Shown here in pieces: positions 1-7,383 of a DNA stretch of 13,645 bases. The stretch comes from Verrucomicrobiia bacterium. Lineage in GTDB: Bacteria; Verrucomicrobiota; Verrucomicrobiia; JABWAM01. A program made the translations under genes and the position numbers. Positions within the stretch are counted from its first letter, which is position 1; the number at the start of each line of letters is the position of its first letter. Under the pieces are notes generated by a model. It was given only the letters and a program-made list of their open reading frames with translations. It was not told the origin of the DNA and ran no database searches. Location: assembly GCA_013360985.1 (NCBI GenBank), contig JABWAM010000037.1, positions 1 to 13,645 on the forward strand, given 5' to 3'.

Positions 1-183
1 GGTCGCGAAGCGAGGGAGGGCGCCGCCGCCGGCGGCGCCGCGGCCGCGGTTTGAGTCCAGAATGTTGCGAGGGCGTCGCATGTTCCTCGACTGAGGATGG
101 ACTCCACCCATGTCTTACGCGGGGATTTGAGGCGGGACTTCCGCGTTGACTTTTTTTTCTTCCGCGCGAACCCTTGCGCTCGC
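1..183. other. Leader region before the cyclase
   Basis: No gene can be assigned here with confidence. Bases 20-48 are a GC-only, partly palindromic run. In frame 1 an alanine/glycine-rich reading frame is open from the window edge to a TGA at 52-54, so this could be the low-complexity tail of an upstream plus-strand gene, but nothing else supports that. A T-rich run lies at about 147-163, after a TTGACT at 143-148 that resembles a -35 box; no convincing -10 box follows. The cyclase reading frame is open back to an ATG at 97, so part of this stretch may be translated as an N-terminal extension. Confidence 0.3.
20..48. repeat. GC-only palindromic run, left window edge
   Basis: The segment contains the 12-base perfect palindrome GCCGCCGGCGGC at 25-36. 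The 17 bases at 25-41 are the exact reverse complement of the last 17 bases of the window (13629-13645). It is low complexity, so chance similarity in a GC-rich genome is possible. It could equally be a copy of a short dispersed repeat. Confidence 0.4.
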
Positions 184-2154
184 ATGAAGGAAGTCCTGCT
201 GGCGCAGGAACGGTCGCGCGACTGGCTGCTGGCCCAGCAGGATCCCGAGGGATTCTGGGTCGGAGAGCTCGAAGGCGATACGATCCTCGAATCGGAATAC
301 GCCCTCTACCTGCATTACATGGGGTGGGGCGACGCCGAGACGTTCCGCCTGCTCGCGAACCATGCGCTTCGCCATCGCAACGCGGAAGGGGGATGGGCGA
401 TCTTTCCGGATGGCCCGACGAACGTCAGCGCGACCGTGAAGTGCTATATCCTCCTGCGTCTGGCGGGACATTCGCCGGACGAGGAGATGATGCGCGGGAT
501 TCGCGATCTGATCCTGCGCGGCGGAGGGATCGTCAAGGTCAACAGCTTTACCAAGATCAATCTCGCCCTCGTGGGCGCATTCCCTTGGGAGGGCGTGCCG
601 GCGATTCCGCCGGAGCTCATCCTGTTTCCAAAGAATTTCTATTACAGCATTTACTCGATGAGCGCATGGTCGCGCACGATGCTCGTGCCGCTCGCGATCG
701 TCGAGCATTTCAAGCTTACGCGTCCCCTGCCTTTCCAGGTGGACGAACTCTACGCCGGAGGACGCGCGACGGCAGATATTCATCTCTCGTGGAGCGCGCG
801 CGCGGTCAGTTGGCACAACTTTTTTCTCGCCTGGAACCACATCATCAAGTGGTGGCAGAAAACGCCGGTCCATCCGTTTCGTGGGACGGCCCTCACGCGT
901 TGCCACCGCTGGCTTCTCGAACGGTTGGAGCATTCCGACGGGCTCGGAACGATCTTTCCCGCGATGGTCAACTCGATCTTCGCGCTCACGGCGCTCGGTT
1001 ATCCCGCCGAACATCCGCTCGTTCAGCGCGAAAAGAAGCAGCTCGAGCGCCTCACGATCCGCGAGGGCGACACGCTGCGCCTCCAGCCCTGTTTCTCCCC
1101 CGTGTGGGACACCGCGTGGAGCACGCTGATCCTGCGCGAGTCCGGCCTCCCCGCGAATCATCCCGCCCTCGTCCGCGCCGCGCAGTGGCTGCTCTCTAAG
1201 GAGACGACGATCGTCGGCGACTGGGCGATCAAGAATCCGCAGCCGGAACCGGCGGGTTGGTATTTCGAGTTTCGCAACGAGTGGTATCCCGACGTGGACG
1301 ACACCATCGTCGTCTTGCGCGCGCTCAAGCTGGTGGATCTTCCCGACCGCGCCGCGAAGGAGCGCGCGATCCAACGCGGCGTGCGCTGGGTCCTCGGGAT
1401 GCAGTGCCGCAACGGAGGCTGGGCCGCCTTCGACAAAGACAACACCCGCCGTCTTTACACCGAGGTGCCCTTCGCGGACCACAACGCGATGATCGATCCG
1501 CCCACCGCGGATATCACGGGCCGCGTGCTGGAATGCCTCGCCGATTTCGGCTTCACCGCCGCCTCTCCCGAATGCCGCCGCGCGATCGCATTCATCCGGA
1601 AGGATCAATGCGCGGACGGGTCATGGTTCGGGAGATGGGGCAGCAACTATCTCTATGGGACCTGGCAGGTGCTCGTCGGGCTCGCGCGTATCGGCGAGGA
1701 CATGCGGCAGCCCATGGTGCGCCGCGCGGTGCGCTGGTTCGAAAGCGTCCAAAACCCCGATGGCGGCTGGGGCGAATCGCTCGCTTCCTACGAGGATCCC
1801 ACCCAGAAGGGCCGGGGCCCCTCGACGGCATCCCAGACGTCGTGGGCCATCCTCGGCCTTCTCGCCGCGCGCGAGTTCAACAGCCGCGCGGTCGAGCGCG
1901 GCATCGCCTGGCTCGCCGCGCGCCAGAACGCGGACGGATCGTGGACCGAGAAGGAGTGGACCGGCACCGGTTTTCCAAAAGTTTTTTATCTGCGCTACCA
2001 CCTTTATCGCGCGTATTTCCCGCTTTCGGCGCTGACCGCTTGGGTCGAACTGCATCGCGATCATGCCCGTCATCCCGCCGTTCAGTCGCTGACGACCGCG
2101 GCGGCGCGTCAGGCGGCGCCCGTCGAAGCGCGGCGCGCCGAATCTACGGCTTAG
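184..2154 (+). CDS. shc: Squalene-hopene cyclase
   Basis: Class II triterpene cyclase (EC 5.4.99.17 type) that protonates squalene and cyclises it to hopene or hopanol at the cytoplasmic membrane; this is the committed hopanoid step. The acidic DVDD motif that supplies the proton is at residues 370-373 (numbered from the ATG at 184). QW repeats are visible, for example QNPDGGWGES and DGSWFGRWG with YGTW. The family end block GTGFPKVFYLRYHLYRAYFP is near the C-terminus, followed by a short Ala/Arg-rich tail. The chosen start gives 656 residues, normal for bacterial enzymes, and begins just ahead of the usual LLAQQDPEGFW region. The frame is open to an ATG at 97 (685 residues), but that extra segment (RRDFRVDFFFFRANP) does not look like family sequence. 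Neither start has a clear ribosome binding site. No other hopanoid genes are in view. Hopene-type product specificity is inferred from overall similarity. Confidence 0.96.
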   Translation: MKEVLLAQERSRDWLLAQQDPEGFWVGELEGDTILESEYALYLHYMGWGDAETFRLLANHALRHRNAEGGWAIFPDGPTNVSATVKCYILLRLAGHSPDEEMMRGIRDLILRGGGIVKVNSFTKINLALVGAFPWEGVPAIPPELILFPKNFYYSIYSMSAWSRTMLVPLAIVEHFKLTRPLPFQVDELYAGGRATADIHLSWSARAVSWHNFFLAWNHIIKWWQKTPVHPFRGTALTRCHRWLLERLEHSDGLGTIFPAMVNSIFALTALGYPAEHPLVQREKKQLERLTIREGDTLRLQPCFSPVWDTAWSTLILRESGLPANHPALVRAAQWLLSKETTIVGDWAIKNPQPEPAGWYFEFRNEWYPDVDDTIVVLRALKLVDLPDRAAKERAIQRGVRWVLGMQCRNGGWAAFDKDNTRRLYTEVPFADHNAMIDPPTADITGRVLECLADFGFTAASPECRRAIAFIRKDQCADGSWFGRWGSNYLYGTWQVLVGLARIGEDMRQPMVRRAVRWFESVQNPDGGWGESLASYEDPTQKGRGPSTASQTSWAILGLLAAREFNSRAVERGIAWLAARQNADGSWTEKEWTGTGFPKVFYLRYHLYRAYFPLSALTAWVELHRDHARHPAVQSLTTAAARQAAPVEARRAESTA

Positions 2155-2156
2155 CC

Positions 2157-2192
2157 CGCATGTTTCACACTTTTCCGGTGGGGAAACATGCG
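2157..2192 (+). terminator. Hairpin just after the cyclase stop
   Basis: A perfect 10-base stem pairs CGCATGTTTC (2157-2166) with GAAACATGCG (2183-2192) around a 16-base loop, starting two bases after the stop codon. No T-run follows, so it is not a classical intrinsic terminator. It may mark the transcript end or protect the 3' end of the mRNA. Confidence 0.45.
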
Positions 2193-2198
2193 CCTCGT

Positions 2199-2227
2199 CC
2201 TCCCGCCCTCTGGGATGAGGCGGGAGG
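2199..2227 (+). other. Second hairpin after the cyclase
   Basis: A perfect 9-base GC-rich stem, CCTCCCGCC (2199-2207) with GGCGGGAGG (2219-2227), encloses an 11-base loop. It follows the first hairpin by six bases and has no T-run after it. Possibly part of a compound terminator or of a larger structured RNA. Confidence 0.4.
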
Positions 2228-2252
2228 CGAAGCCGAGTTCCTCTAACTTCCG

Positions 2253-2319
2253 GGGAACAGGAGGTTCCCGAAAGCCAGGGCGGGGCTGCCCGAAAAACCT
2301 TGGGAACAAGGCGTTTTCG
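2253..2319 (+). other. Three adjacent hairpins before the GNAT/cNMP gene
   Basis: Successive inverted repeats are GGGAAC (2253-2258) with GTTCCC (2264-2269); GGGC (2278-2281) with GCCC (2288-2291); and an 11-base-pair interrupted stem between 2291-2302 and 2307-2319, closed by a GGAA tetraloop and broken by a small 1x2 internal loop. The last is the strongest. The spacing suggests a folded leader or a REP-like repeat cluster. I do not recognise a known riboswitch class. Confidence 0.4.
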
Positions 2320-2457
2320 GCCTTTCGGTCGGAGATTTCACTTCCCGCGGCGACGCAATACGCGCCCCGACGCCCTTGATCCCCTTGCCGCTCCTGAGGG
2401 AGGTTTCGCCTTGGAAGCGGGGAACGTCCAAGCTAGGCTTTCCCGCAGACACCTCCC

Positions 2458-4041
2458 ATGGCGGTTTCCATTCGCAACGCGGAAGAACGCGACCTCGAAG
2501 CCCTTCGCGCGCTTCTCGCCTCTCCTCCCGAGGAGGCGGCGCGTTTCACAGAGGCTTTGGAGGGCGATGCGGCGCGCGCGCTCCTCGACGAAACCGCCTT
2601 CGTCATCGTCGCCGAAGGGATTCCCAGCGGAAAAATTCTCGGCACGGCCACGGTCCTCATGCAGCAAGAGACCGCGCAGACCGTGACCGGAATACTCACC
2701 CGCTTGGCGACCGCCGATCTCCCCGAACGCGCGGAAATCGCGGCAAACCTCGTGGCCACCGCCCTCCAATCGCTTGCCGGCAATCTCCAAAATTGCTTCG
2801 CGGAAATCCCCTCTTCCGAGCCGTGGGCTCAGGCCGCCTGCGAACAGGCGGGCTTCGCTCCATGCGGATTCCTCCCCTTGAAGCACGCCGGAGAACCGCG
2901 CGGGAGTTCGATTTTATACAACCACCTTTCCGCTTCGGCGCGCGACCTCCGCCGTCCGCATCCCGAAGTTGTTGACGGCGCGAAAGGCCTCGCCATTGAA
3001 TCGCTGCGCGCCCATGGGATCATTGAGGACGTGGGGGTTCGCGAGGACGTCACCGGATACCCCTCCGAGAGCGACTACACGGTGGCGCCCATCGATCTCG
3101 GCGCGGTCGCCACGATCTTCGAGGCGCGCCCCGAACAGGAAGGGCAGATCTTCGCCCATCATCAACTCGCCTCCACGCGCCTTCACCTACCGGCCACGCC
3201 CACTTTTCTCGCGGCGCGCGACGGAGACAAAGTCATCGGTCTGCTCGGCTACGTGCTCGATCCCGTCGACCGTCGGGCGCAGATCGTTGAGATGCTCGCG
3301 ATCGACGGCGAGCCTCAAGGGGCGCTCGTCGCGCGGCTCCTCGAAGACCTCGCCGCACGAGGAGAGGCGGATTACATCGGAGCGATCGTCAGCGCGCGCG
3401 CCACGCGCCTCCAAAAAACGCTCGATCAAGCGGGTTTCGTGCCCTGCGGTTACCTGCCCGCTTTCGGCATGGAAAACTCCCTGCGCTCCGACGCCGTCGT
3501 GTTGGCGCGTCTCTTCGCGAGCTACGAGAGCGACGCCTCGCCGATGACGACGGCGGCCAAAAGCATGTTCGCGCATGTGGACACGATCTTCCGTGAATAC
3601 AGCGTCGGCGCGGCGGTGATCAAGTTGCTGCGCGACCTCCGATGCTTCCGCGGTCTCGGGGAGGGCGAAATCCGCCGCGTCGCCCGGGTCTTTTCCCAAA
3701 GGCTTTTTCGGCCCAACGAGACGATCTTCGAGGCGGGCGCCGTCGGACGCGACCTCTACGTCGTCGAGCGCGGAGAAATCGAGGTGCGCGCCAAAGGCGG
3801 CCAAGCGCTCGGCAAGATCCAAAGCGGGGGCGTCCTCGGCGAGATCGGTTTCCTCAACGGAGAGCCGCGCACCGCCGGCGCAGTCGCGAAATCCGCGACG
3901 ATCGCCCGCGTGGTCGCGCGCGCCGACTTCGACCGCCTGGTCCGCCGCGAACCCCACCTCGGCCACATCTTCTTCAAGAACGTCGCGCTCGACCTCGCCG
4001 AAAAACTCGGCAACGCGGTTAAGTCGTCTGCGGCTTCCTGA
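2458..4041 (+). CDS. Tandem GNAT-like / cNMP-binding-domain fusion protein
   Basis: A 527-residue protein with two GNAT-like modules (about 1-160 and 200-350) followed by a cyclic-nucleotide-binding domain (about 397-525). The repeats are visible as AGFAPCGFLP (131-140) and AGFVPCGYLP (325-334). The usual acetyl-CoA loop (Q/R-x-x-G-x-G/A) is degenerate: the second module has EPQGALVAR around Q287 and the first (around R91) lacks the glycine, so at least one module may be non-catalytic. The cNMP domain has a sound phosphate-binding cassette, GEIGFLNGEPRTA, with E462 and R471, so cAMP or a similar ligand is likely bound. No helix-turn-helix follows, so it is not a CRP-type transcription factor. 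It is plausibly a ligand-gated acyltransferase or regulator of protein acylation; the substrate is unknown. The start has no visible ribosome binding site. Its 3' end overlaps the convergent membrane-protein gene by 23 bases. Confidence 0.75.
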   Translation: MAVSIRNAEERDLEALRALLASPPEEAARFTEALEGDAARALLDETAFVIVAEGIPSGKILGTATVLMQQETAQTVTGILTRLATADLPERAEIAANLVATALQSLAGNLQNCFAEIPSSEPWAQAACEQAGFAPCGFLPLKHAGEPRGSSILYNHLSASARDLRRPHPEVVDGAKGLAIESLRAHGIIEDVGVREDVTGYPSESDYTVAPIDLGAVATIFEARPEQEGQIFAHHQLASTRLHLPATPTFLAARDGDKVIGLLGYVLDPVDRRAQIVEMLAIDGEPQGALVARLLEDLAARGEADYIGAIVSARATRLQKTLDQAGFVPCGYLPAFGMENSLRSDAVVLARLFASYESDASPMTTAAKSMFAHVDTIFREYSVGAAVIKLLRDLRCFRGLGEGEIRRVARVFSQRLFRPNETIFEAGAVGRDLYVVERGEIEVRAKGGQALGKIQSGGVLGEIGFLNGEPRTAGAVAKSATIARVVARADFDRLVRREPHLGHIFFKNVALDLAEKLGNAVKSSAAS

Positions 4042-4705
4042 TCCGCCACGGCCACGCGAGCAGAGCGAAGCTCGCCAAGGCGATCCCCTCCATCGCCACG
4101 AGCCGCCAAGGCATCGGTCCGAGATGGTCCAGGAGCGAGGGATGCCCCGCGACGCGGCACAAATAGCCGTAGTTCCATCCGAAAATCGCGTCGAGCGTTC
4201 CCACGATCGCCGCGTAGACGTTCAGCGCGAGAAAGGCGCGCCAAACGCCGCCCGGCCGGGGACGAAAACGGCAGACGCCGAGGAGATAAACCACGGCGAG
4301 CACCACGCCGCCATGCCCCCAGAAAAACTGGAAGAACCCCCATTGGGGAAAGTTGACACGGAGGTCGGGCGTCACCAATCCGTGGATGCTCCCCGCCAGG
4401 CCCCAAAAATACGCGAGCTCGCGCGCCCACGCCCCCGCGCGGAGCAGCCCGATCACACAAAGCGCGAGCACCCAGTCGCACAAATGCAACGGAAGCGAAT
4501 TTTCCCATTGGAAATTTCCGCCGAACAATTTCCGCGCATACGCCACGCCCGCGTAGGCGATCAGCGCCGCCGCGAAGCCCAAGCTCATCTTGGCCCTCCC
4601 GCGCTCGTCGAGACGCCGTCCCAACGCCACCGTCGCGATCCCCGCCAAAACGATCCCCCCGACAGCGCCGAGATGCTCCGGGCCAAACGGGCGAAAGGAA
4701 GTCAT
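4019..4705 (-). CDS. TIGR02206 / YwaF-type integral membrane protein
   Basis: A 228-residue polytopic inner-membrane protein with about seven hydrophobic helices and a basic C-terminus. Family-like features are the histidine-bearing LPLHLCDW segment, the WGLAGSIHGLVTPDL stretch, FFWGHGG, and the GPMPWRL motif before the last helix. This matches the conserved hypothetical family TIGR02206 (related to YwaF and TMEM164) as I remember it; no biochemical role can be given from sequence. The start overlaps the rhamnosidase stop in an ATGA, and a good AGGAG lies eight bases upstream, so translation is probably coupled. It is the last gene of the minus-strand series and runs 23 bases into the 3' end of the convergent GNAT/cNMP gene. 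Confidence 0.8.
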   Translation of the reverse strand: MTSFRPFGPEHLGAVGGIVLAGIATVALGRRLDERGRAKMSLGFAAALIAYAGVAYARKLFGGNFQWENSLPLHLCDWVLALCVIGLLRAGAWARELAYFWGLAGSIHGLVTPDLRVNFPQWGFFQFFWGHGGVVLAVVYLLGVCRFRPRPGGVWRAFLALNVYAAIVGTLDAIFGWNYGYLCRVAGHPSLLDHLGPMPWRLVAMEGIALASFALLAWPWRIRKPQTT

Positions 4706-7383
4706 CCGCCGCTCTCCTCTCCTCTTCGCCACGGGGTTTCGAAGCGATAGGCGCCCGCCCCGATCTCGCACGCGAACATGCCGCCGCTCGTTCGCGCGCG
4801 ACGAATTCCGCGACGCGCGGAGATCCTTCGGCCGCTCTCCCTCGTTCGCCGCGGATCGCGCGAAGGAAACACGACCTCCGCGACTGCGCCCGGAGGAATC
4901 CGCAGCGAAAGGACGAAGCGGCCGCCGCCGATTTTCCACGCGCTTTCGACGCGTCCCCGCACCGTGTCGAGCGAGGCCTCGGCCCAAACGACACCTCCCC
5001 CCGGGCGAGGATGGACGAGGAGGCGCGCATACCCCGGACCCGCGGGATCGGGAGCGATGCCCCCCACCGTGCCGTAGAGCCACTCCCCGATCGCGCCATA
5101 GGCATAATGATTGAAGGAATTCATTTCCACGGGCCCAAAGCCGTGCTCCTTCGTCCAACTGTTCCATCGCTCCCACATCGTCGTCGCGCCCTGTTTCACC
5201 GTGTAAAGCCATCCAGGATAGGTCTCCTGCTTGACCACGCGCCAGGCCGCGTCCGCGCGCCCAAATCGGGTAAGAACCGGCGCGAGGAACGGCGTGCCGA
5301 CAAATCCGGTCGAGAGATGCCAGCGACTCTGTCCGAGCTTGTGCAGGAGATGCTTCAAGGCGGCCTTTCGTCGCCCAGAAGGCAGCAGATCGAATCCGAG
5401 CGCGAGAAGATTGCCGGTCTGAGTGTTCCCAACGACCCGCCCCGCCGGCGTCACGAATTCGCGGTTGAAGGCGGCCTTGATCCGCTTCGCGAGGCGCGCG
5501 TAATTCCGCGCATCGCGCCTTTTCCCAAGGACGCGGGCGATCCGCGCCATGAGATCGGCGCATCGCGCGAAATACGCCGTCCCGATCAGCGCCTTCGGCG
5601 TGGGACTGTCGTGCCGATTCGGCGCGTCGATCGCCAACCAATCTCCGTATCCGTGAAATCCTTGGAAATCCTCGGCGGCGCGGATCCCGCCGAGGCTGTT
5701 CCGCTTCATCCACGCCACGAAACGCGCCATCGAGGCGTAGTGGCGCTCGAGAATCCGGCGATCTCCGTAACACAGATACATGGTCCACGGACAGATCACG
5801 CCCGCATCAGCCCAGGCGGGGCCGCCCTCCTCGTTTTTCGCGACGACAACTGGCGCGAACTTCGGAAACTTCCCGTCCGCGGTTTGCGCATCGGCGATGT
5901 CTTGCTGCCACTTGGCGAAAAAGGCCGCGACATCCATATTGAACGCCGCCGTGCGCACGAAAACCTGAGCGTCCCCCATCCAACCGAGCCGCTCGTTGCG
6001 TTGGGGGCAATCGGTCGGCACTTCGAGAAAGTTCCCCTTTTGCCCCCAGCGGATATTGTTTTGGAGACGGTTCAACAGCGGATCCGAGCAGCGAAACGTT
6101 CCCGTCGGCGGCGTGTCGGAGTGCAAGACCACTCCCGTCACGGTTCCACGCGGCGGACGGCCGCGATGACCATCGAGTTCGACGTAGCGAAATCCATGAA
6201 ACGTAAACTTCGGCTCCCAGGTCTCCACCCGATCCGAACGAAAGGTGTAATGATCCGTGCTCCGCGCCGTGCGCAGATTTTCCGTATACAGCTCGCCGTT
6301 CGCCTGGAGCATCTCGCCGAAACGGAGGCGCACCGTCCGGCCGGGCGCGCCGCGCATCCGCAACCGCGCGCGGCCCACCATGTTCTGGCCAAGATCGAAA
6401 ATCCACCGCTTCGCGGAACGCGTCGCGCGCACTGCGATCGGTCGGAGCTCTTCGATCGGCCGCACCGGCGGCGAACTCTGCGCAACCAACGCGGCGGAAG
6501 GCGGAGCGAACACGCGCGCCGTCGGCCAAGCGCGATCCCGGAAGCCGGGGCGATCCCACCCGGGGAGTTCCCGTCGCGCGTCGCAGCGTTCGCCCATCAG
6601 AATGTCCGACTCGACGATCGGTCCCGCGCTCCATTTCCATGAACCGTCGCTGACCACGCGCATCGCGCTCCCGTCCGTCAAATCAATCTCGACCCGCGCG
6701 AGCAGCTTGGGGCGGTCTCCATAATTCTGGCGCGGGAACCACGCGACATAGCCGCAATACCACCCGTCACCCAACACAGCCGCCAGCGCGTTTCCGCCGC
6801 GGCGCAGCAGGCGCGTCACATCATAAACTTGATACGGTATGCGCCGGGTGTAATCCGTCCAGCCCGGACGAAAGACCTCTCGCGAAACCGGACGGCCATT
6901 GATCCGAAATTCGTAGAGACCGAGGGCGGTCGCGTAAAGGCGCGCGCGCGCGACGGGGCGATCAAGGCAAAACTCCCTCCGGAGGAGCGGAGCGGGCGCC
7001 TGACGCCGCGGGCCGCCCACCAGCGCCGACCCGATCCATTCCGCCTGCCACTCCTCCCGCCGCAGCAGCCCCATCTCCCACCAGGCGGGCGCGCTCCAGG
7101 GCGAGGCCTTGCCTGCCGCATCCCACGTGCGCACCTTCCAAACCACTCGCTCGCGGGACTTCAAGGCAGGACCGCGGTACTCGATGCCGGCGTTTTCGCC
7201 TCCATCCCTTTTCCCAGTATCCCATCCATTGTCGGCGACGATTTGGTAGGCCGTCGATCGCGCCCCTCGCCGGGAATCGTTCACCCACCAAGAAAGACGC
7301 GGATGCGGCTCGTCCAAGCCGAGCGGATTCTCGATGCTTTCGCAGCGAAGGCGCGAGGGCGCGCGCGGCTCTGAGGCTTTCAT
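4702..7383 (-). CDS. Alpha-L-rhamnosidase, GH78 family
   Basis: An 893-residue glycoside hydrolase expected to release terminal alpha-L-rhamnose by inversion. An N-terminal Ig-like domain (about 10-120) with the ENPLGLDEPHPRLSW signature leads to the beta-sandwich rhamnosidase N domain (about 135-300). The alpha/alpha-barrel then carries DCPQRNERLGWMGD (D458, E464, D471) and TTMWERW (E738), placing the acidic residues expected for general acid and base. A C-terminal beta domain ends in an Arg-rich tail. No signal peptide or lipobox is visible at MKASEPRAPS, so the enzyme looks cytoplasmic and would act on imported rhamno-oligosaccharides or glycosides. The reading frame extends far upstream, but that part is Arg-rich out-of-frame translation of coaC; the ATG at 7383 overlaps the coaC stop in an ATGA. 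Translation is probably coupled to coaC. No rhamnose catabolism genes or transporter are nearby. Confidence 0.93.
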   Translation of the reverse strand: MKASEPRAPSRLRCESIENPLGLDEPHPRLSWWVNDSRRGARSTAYQIVADNGWDTGKRDGGENAGIEYRGPALKSRERVVWKVRTWDAAGKASPWSAPAWWEMGLLRREEWQAEWIGSALVGGPRRQAPAPLLRREFCLDRPVARARLYATALGLYEFRINGRPVSREVFRPGWTDYTRRIPYQVYDVTRLLRRGGNALAAVLGDGWYCGYVAWFPRQNYGDRPKLLARVEIDLTDGSAMRVVSDGSWKWSAGPIVESDILMGERCDARRELPGWDRPGFRDRAWPTARVFAPPSAALVAQSSPPVRPIEELRPIAVRATRSAKRWIFDLGQNMVGRARLRMRGAPGRTVRLRFGEMLQANGELYTENLRTARSTDHYTFRSDRVETWEPKFTFHGFRYVELDGHRGRPPRGTVTGVVLHSDTPPTGTFRCSDPLLNRLQNNIRWGQKGNFLEVPTDCPQRNERLGWMGDAQVFVRTAAFNMDVAAFFAKWQQDIADAQTADGKFPKFAPVVVAKNEEGGPAWADAGVICPWTMYLCYGDRRILERHYASMARFVAWMKRNSLGGIRAAEDFQGFHGYGDWLAIDAPNRHDSPTPKALIGTAYFARCADLMARIARVLGKRRDARNYARLAKRIKAAFNREFVTPAGRVVGNTQTGNLLALGFDLLPSGRRKAALKHLLHKLGQSRWHLSTGFVGTPFLAPVLTRFGRADAAWRVVKQETYPGWLYTVKQGATTMWERWNSWTKEHGFGPVEMNSFNHYAYGAIGEWLYGTVGGIAPDPAGPGYARLLVHPRPGGGVVWAEASLDTVRGRVESAWKIGGGRFVLSLRIPPGAVAEVVFPSRDPRRTRESGRRISARRGIRRARTSGGMFACEIGAGAYRFETPWRRGEESGG
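4714..4718 (-). promoter_or_regulatory. Ribosome binding site of the membrane protein gene
   Basis: AGGAG eight bases before the ATG at 4705-4703, inside the last codons of the rhamnosidase gene. It fixes the start of the membrane protein and supports translational coupling. Confidence 0.6.

Larger units (their letters stand above)
2155..2457. other. Hairpin-rich non-coding region
   Basis: These 303 bases lie between the cyclase stop and the start of the GNAT/cNMP gene. No credible gene is present: the short open frames lack family features and a ribosome binding site. The first 175 bases hold a run of inverted repeats, listed separately. The stretch from about 2330 to 2457 shows no clear promoter. 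A purine-rich GAGGGAGG at 2396-2403 is too far from the next start to act as its ribosome binding site. Confidence 0.6.

Noticed and set aside
97..183. Longer cyclase start at 97
   Set aside because: The extra 29 residues (FFFF run, Arg-rich) do not match family N-termini, though a non-ATG start in between cannot be excluded.
115..1608. 497-residue minus-strand open frame across the cyclase
   Set aside because: Arg/Ala-rich shadow of the plus-strand cyclase gene, with no recognisable domain.
4706..5788. Upstream extension of the membrane-protein frame
   Set aside because: Out-of-frame translation of the rhamnosidase gene; the AGGAG and the ATGA overlap fix the start at 4705.
5011..6642. 543-residue plus-strand open frame opposite the rhamnosidase
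   Set aside because: Antisense shadow in a GC-rich gene, with low-complexity basic composition and no family features.
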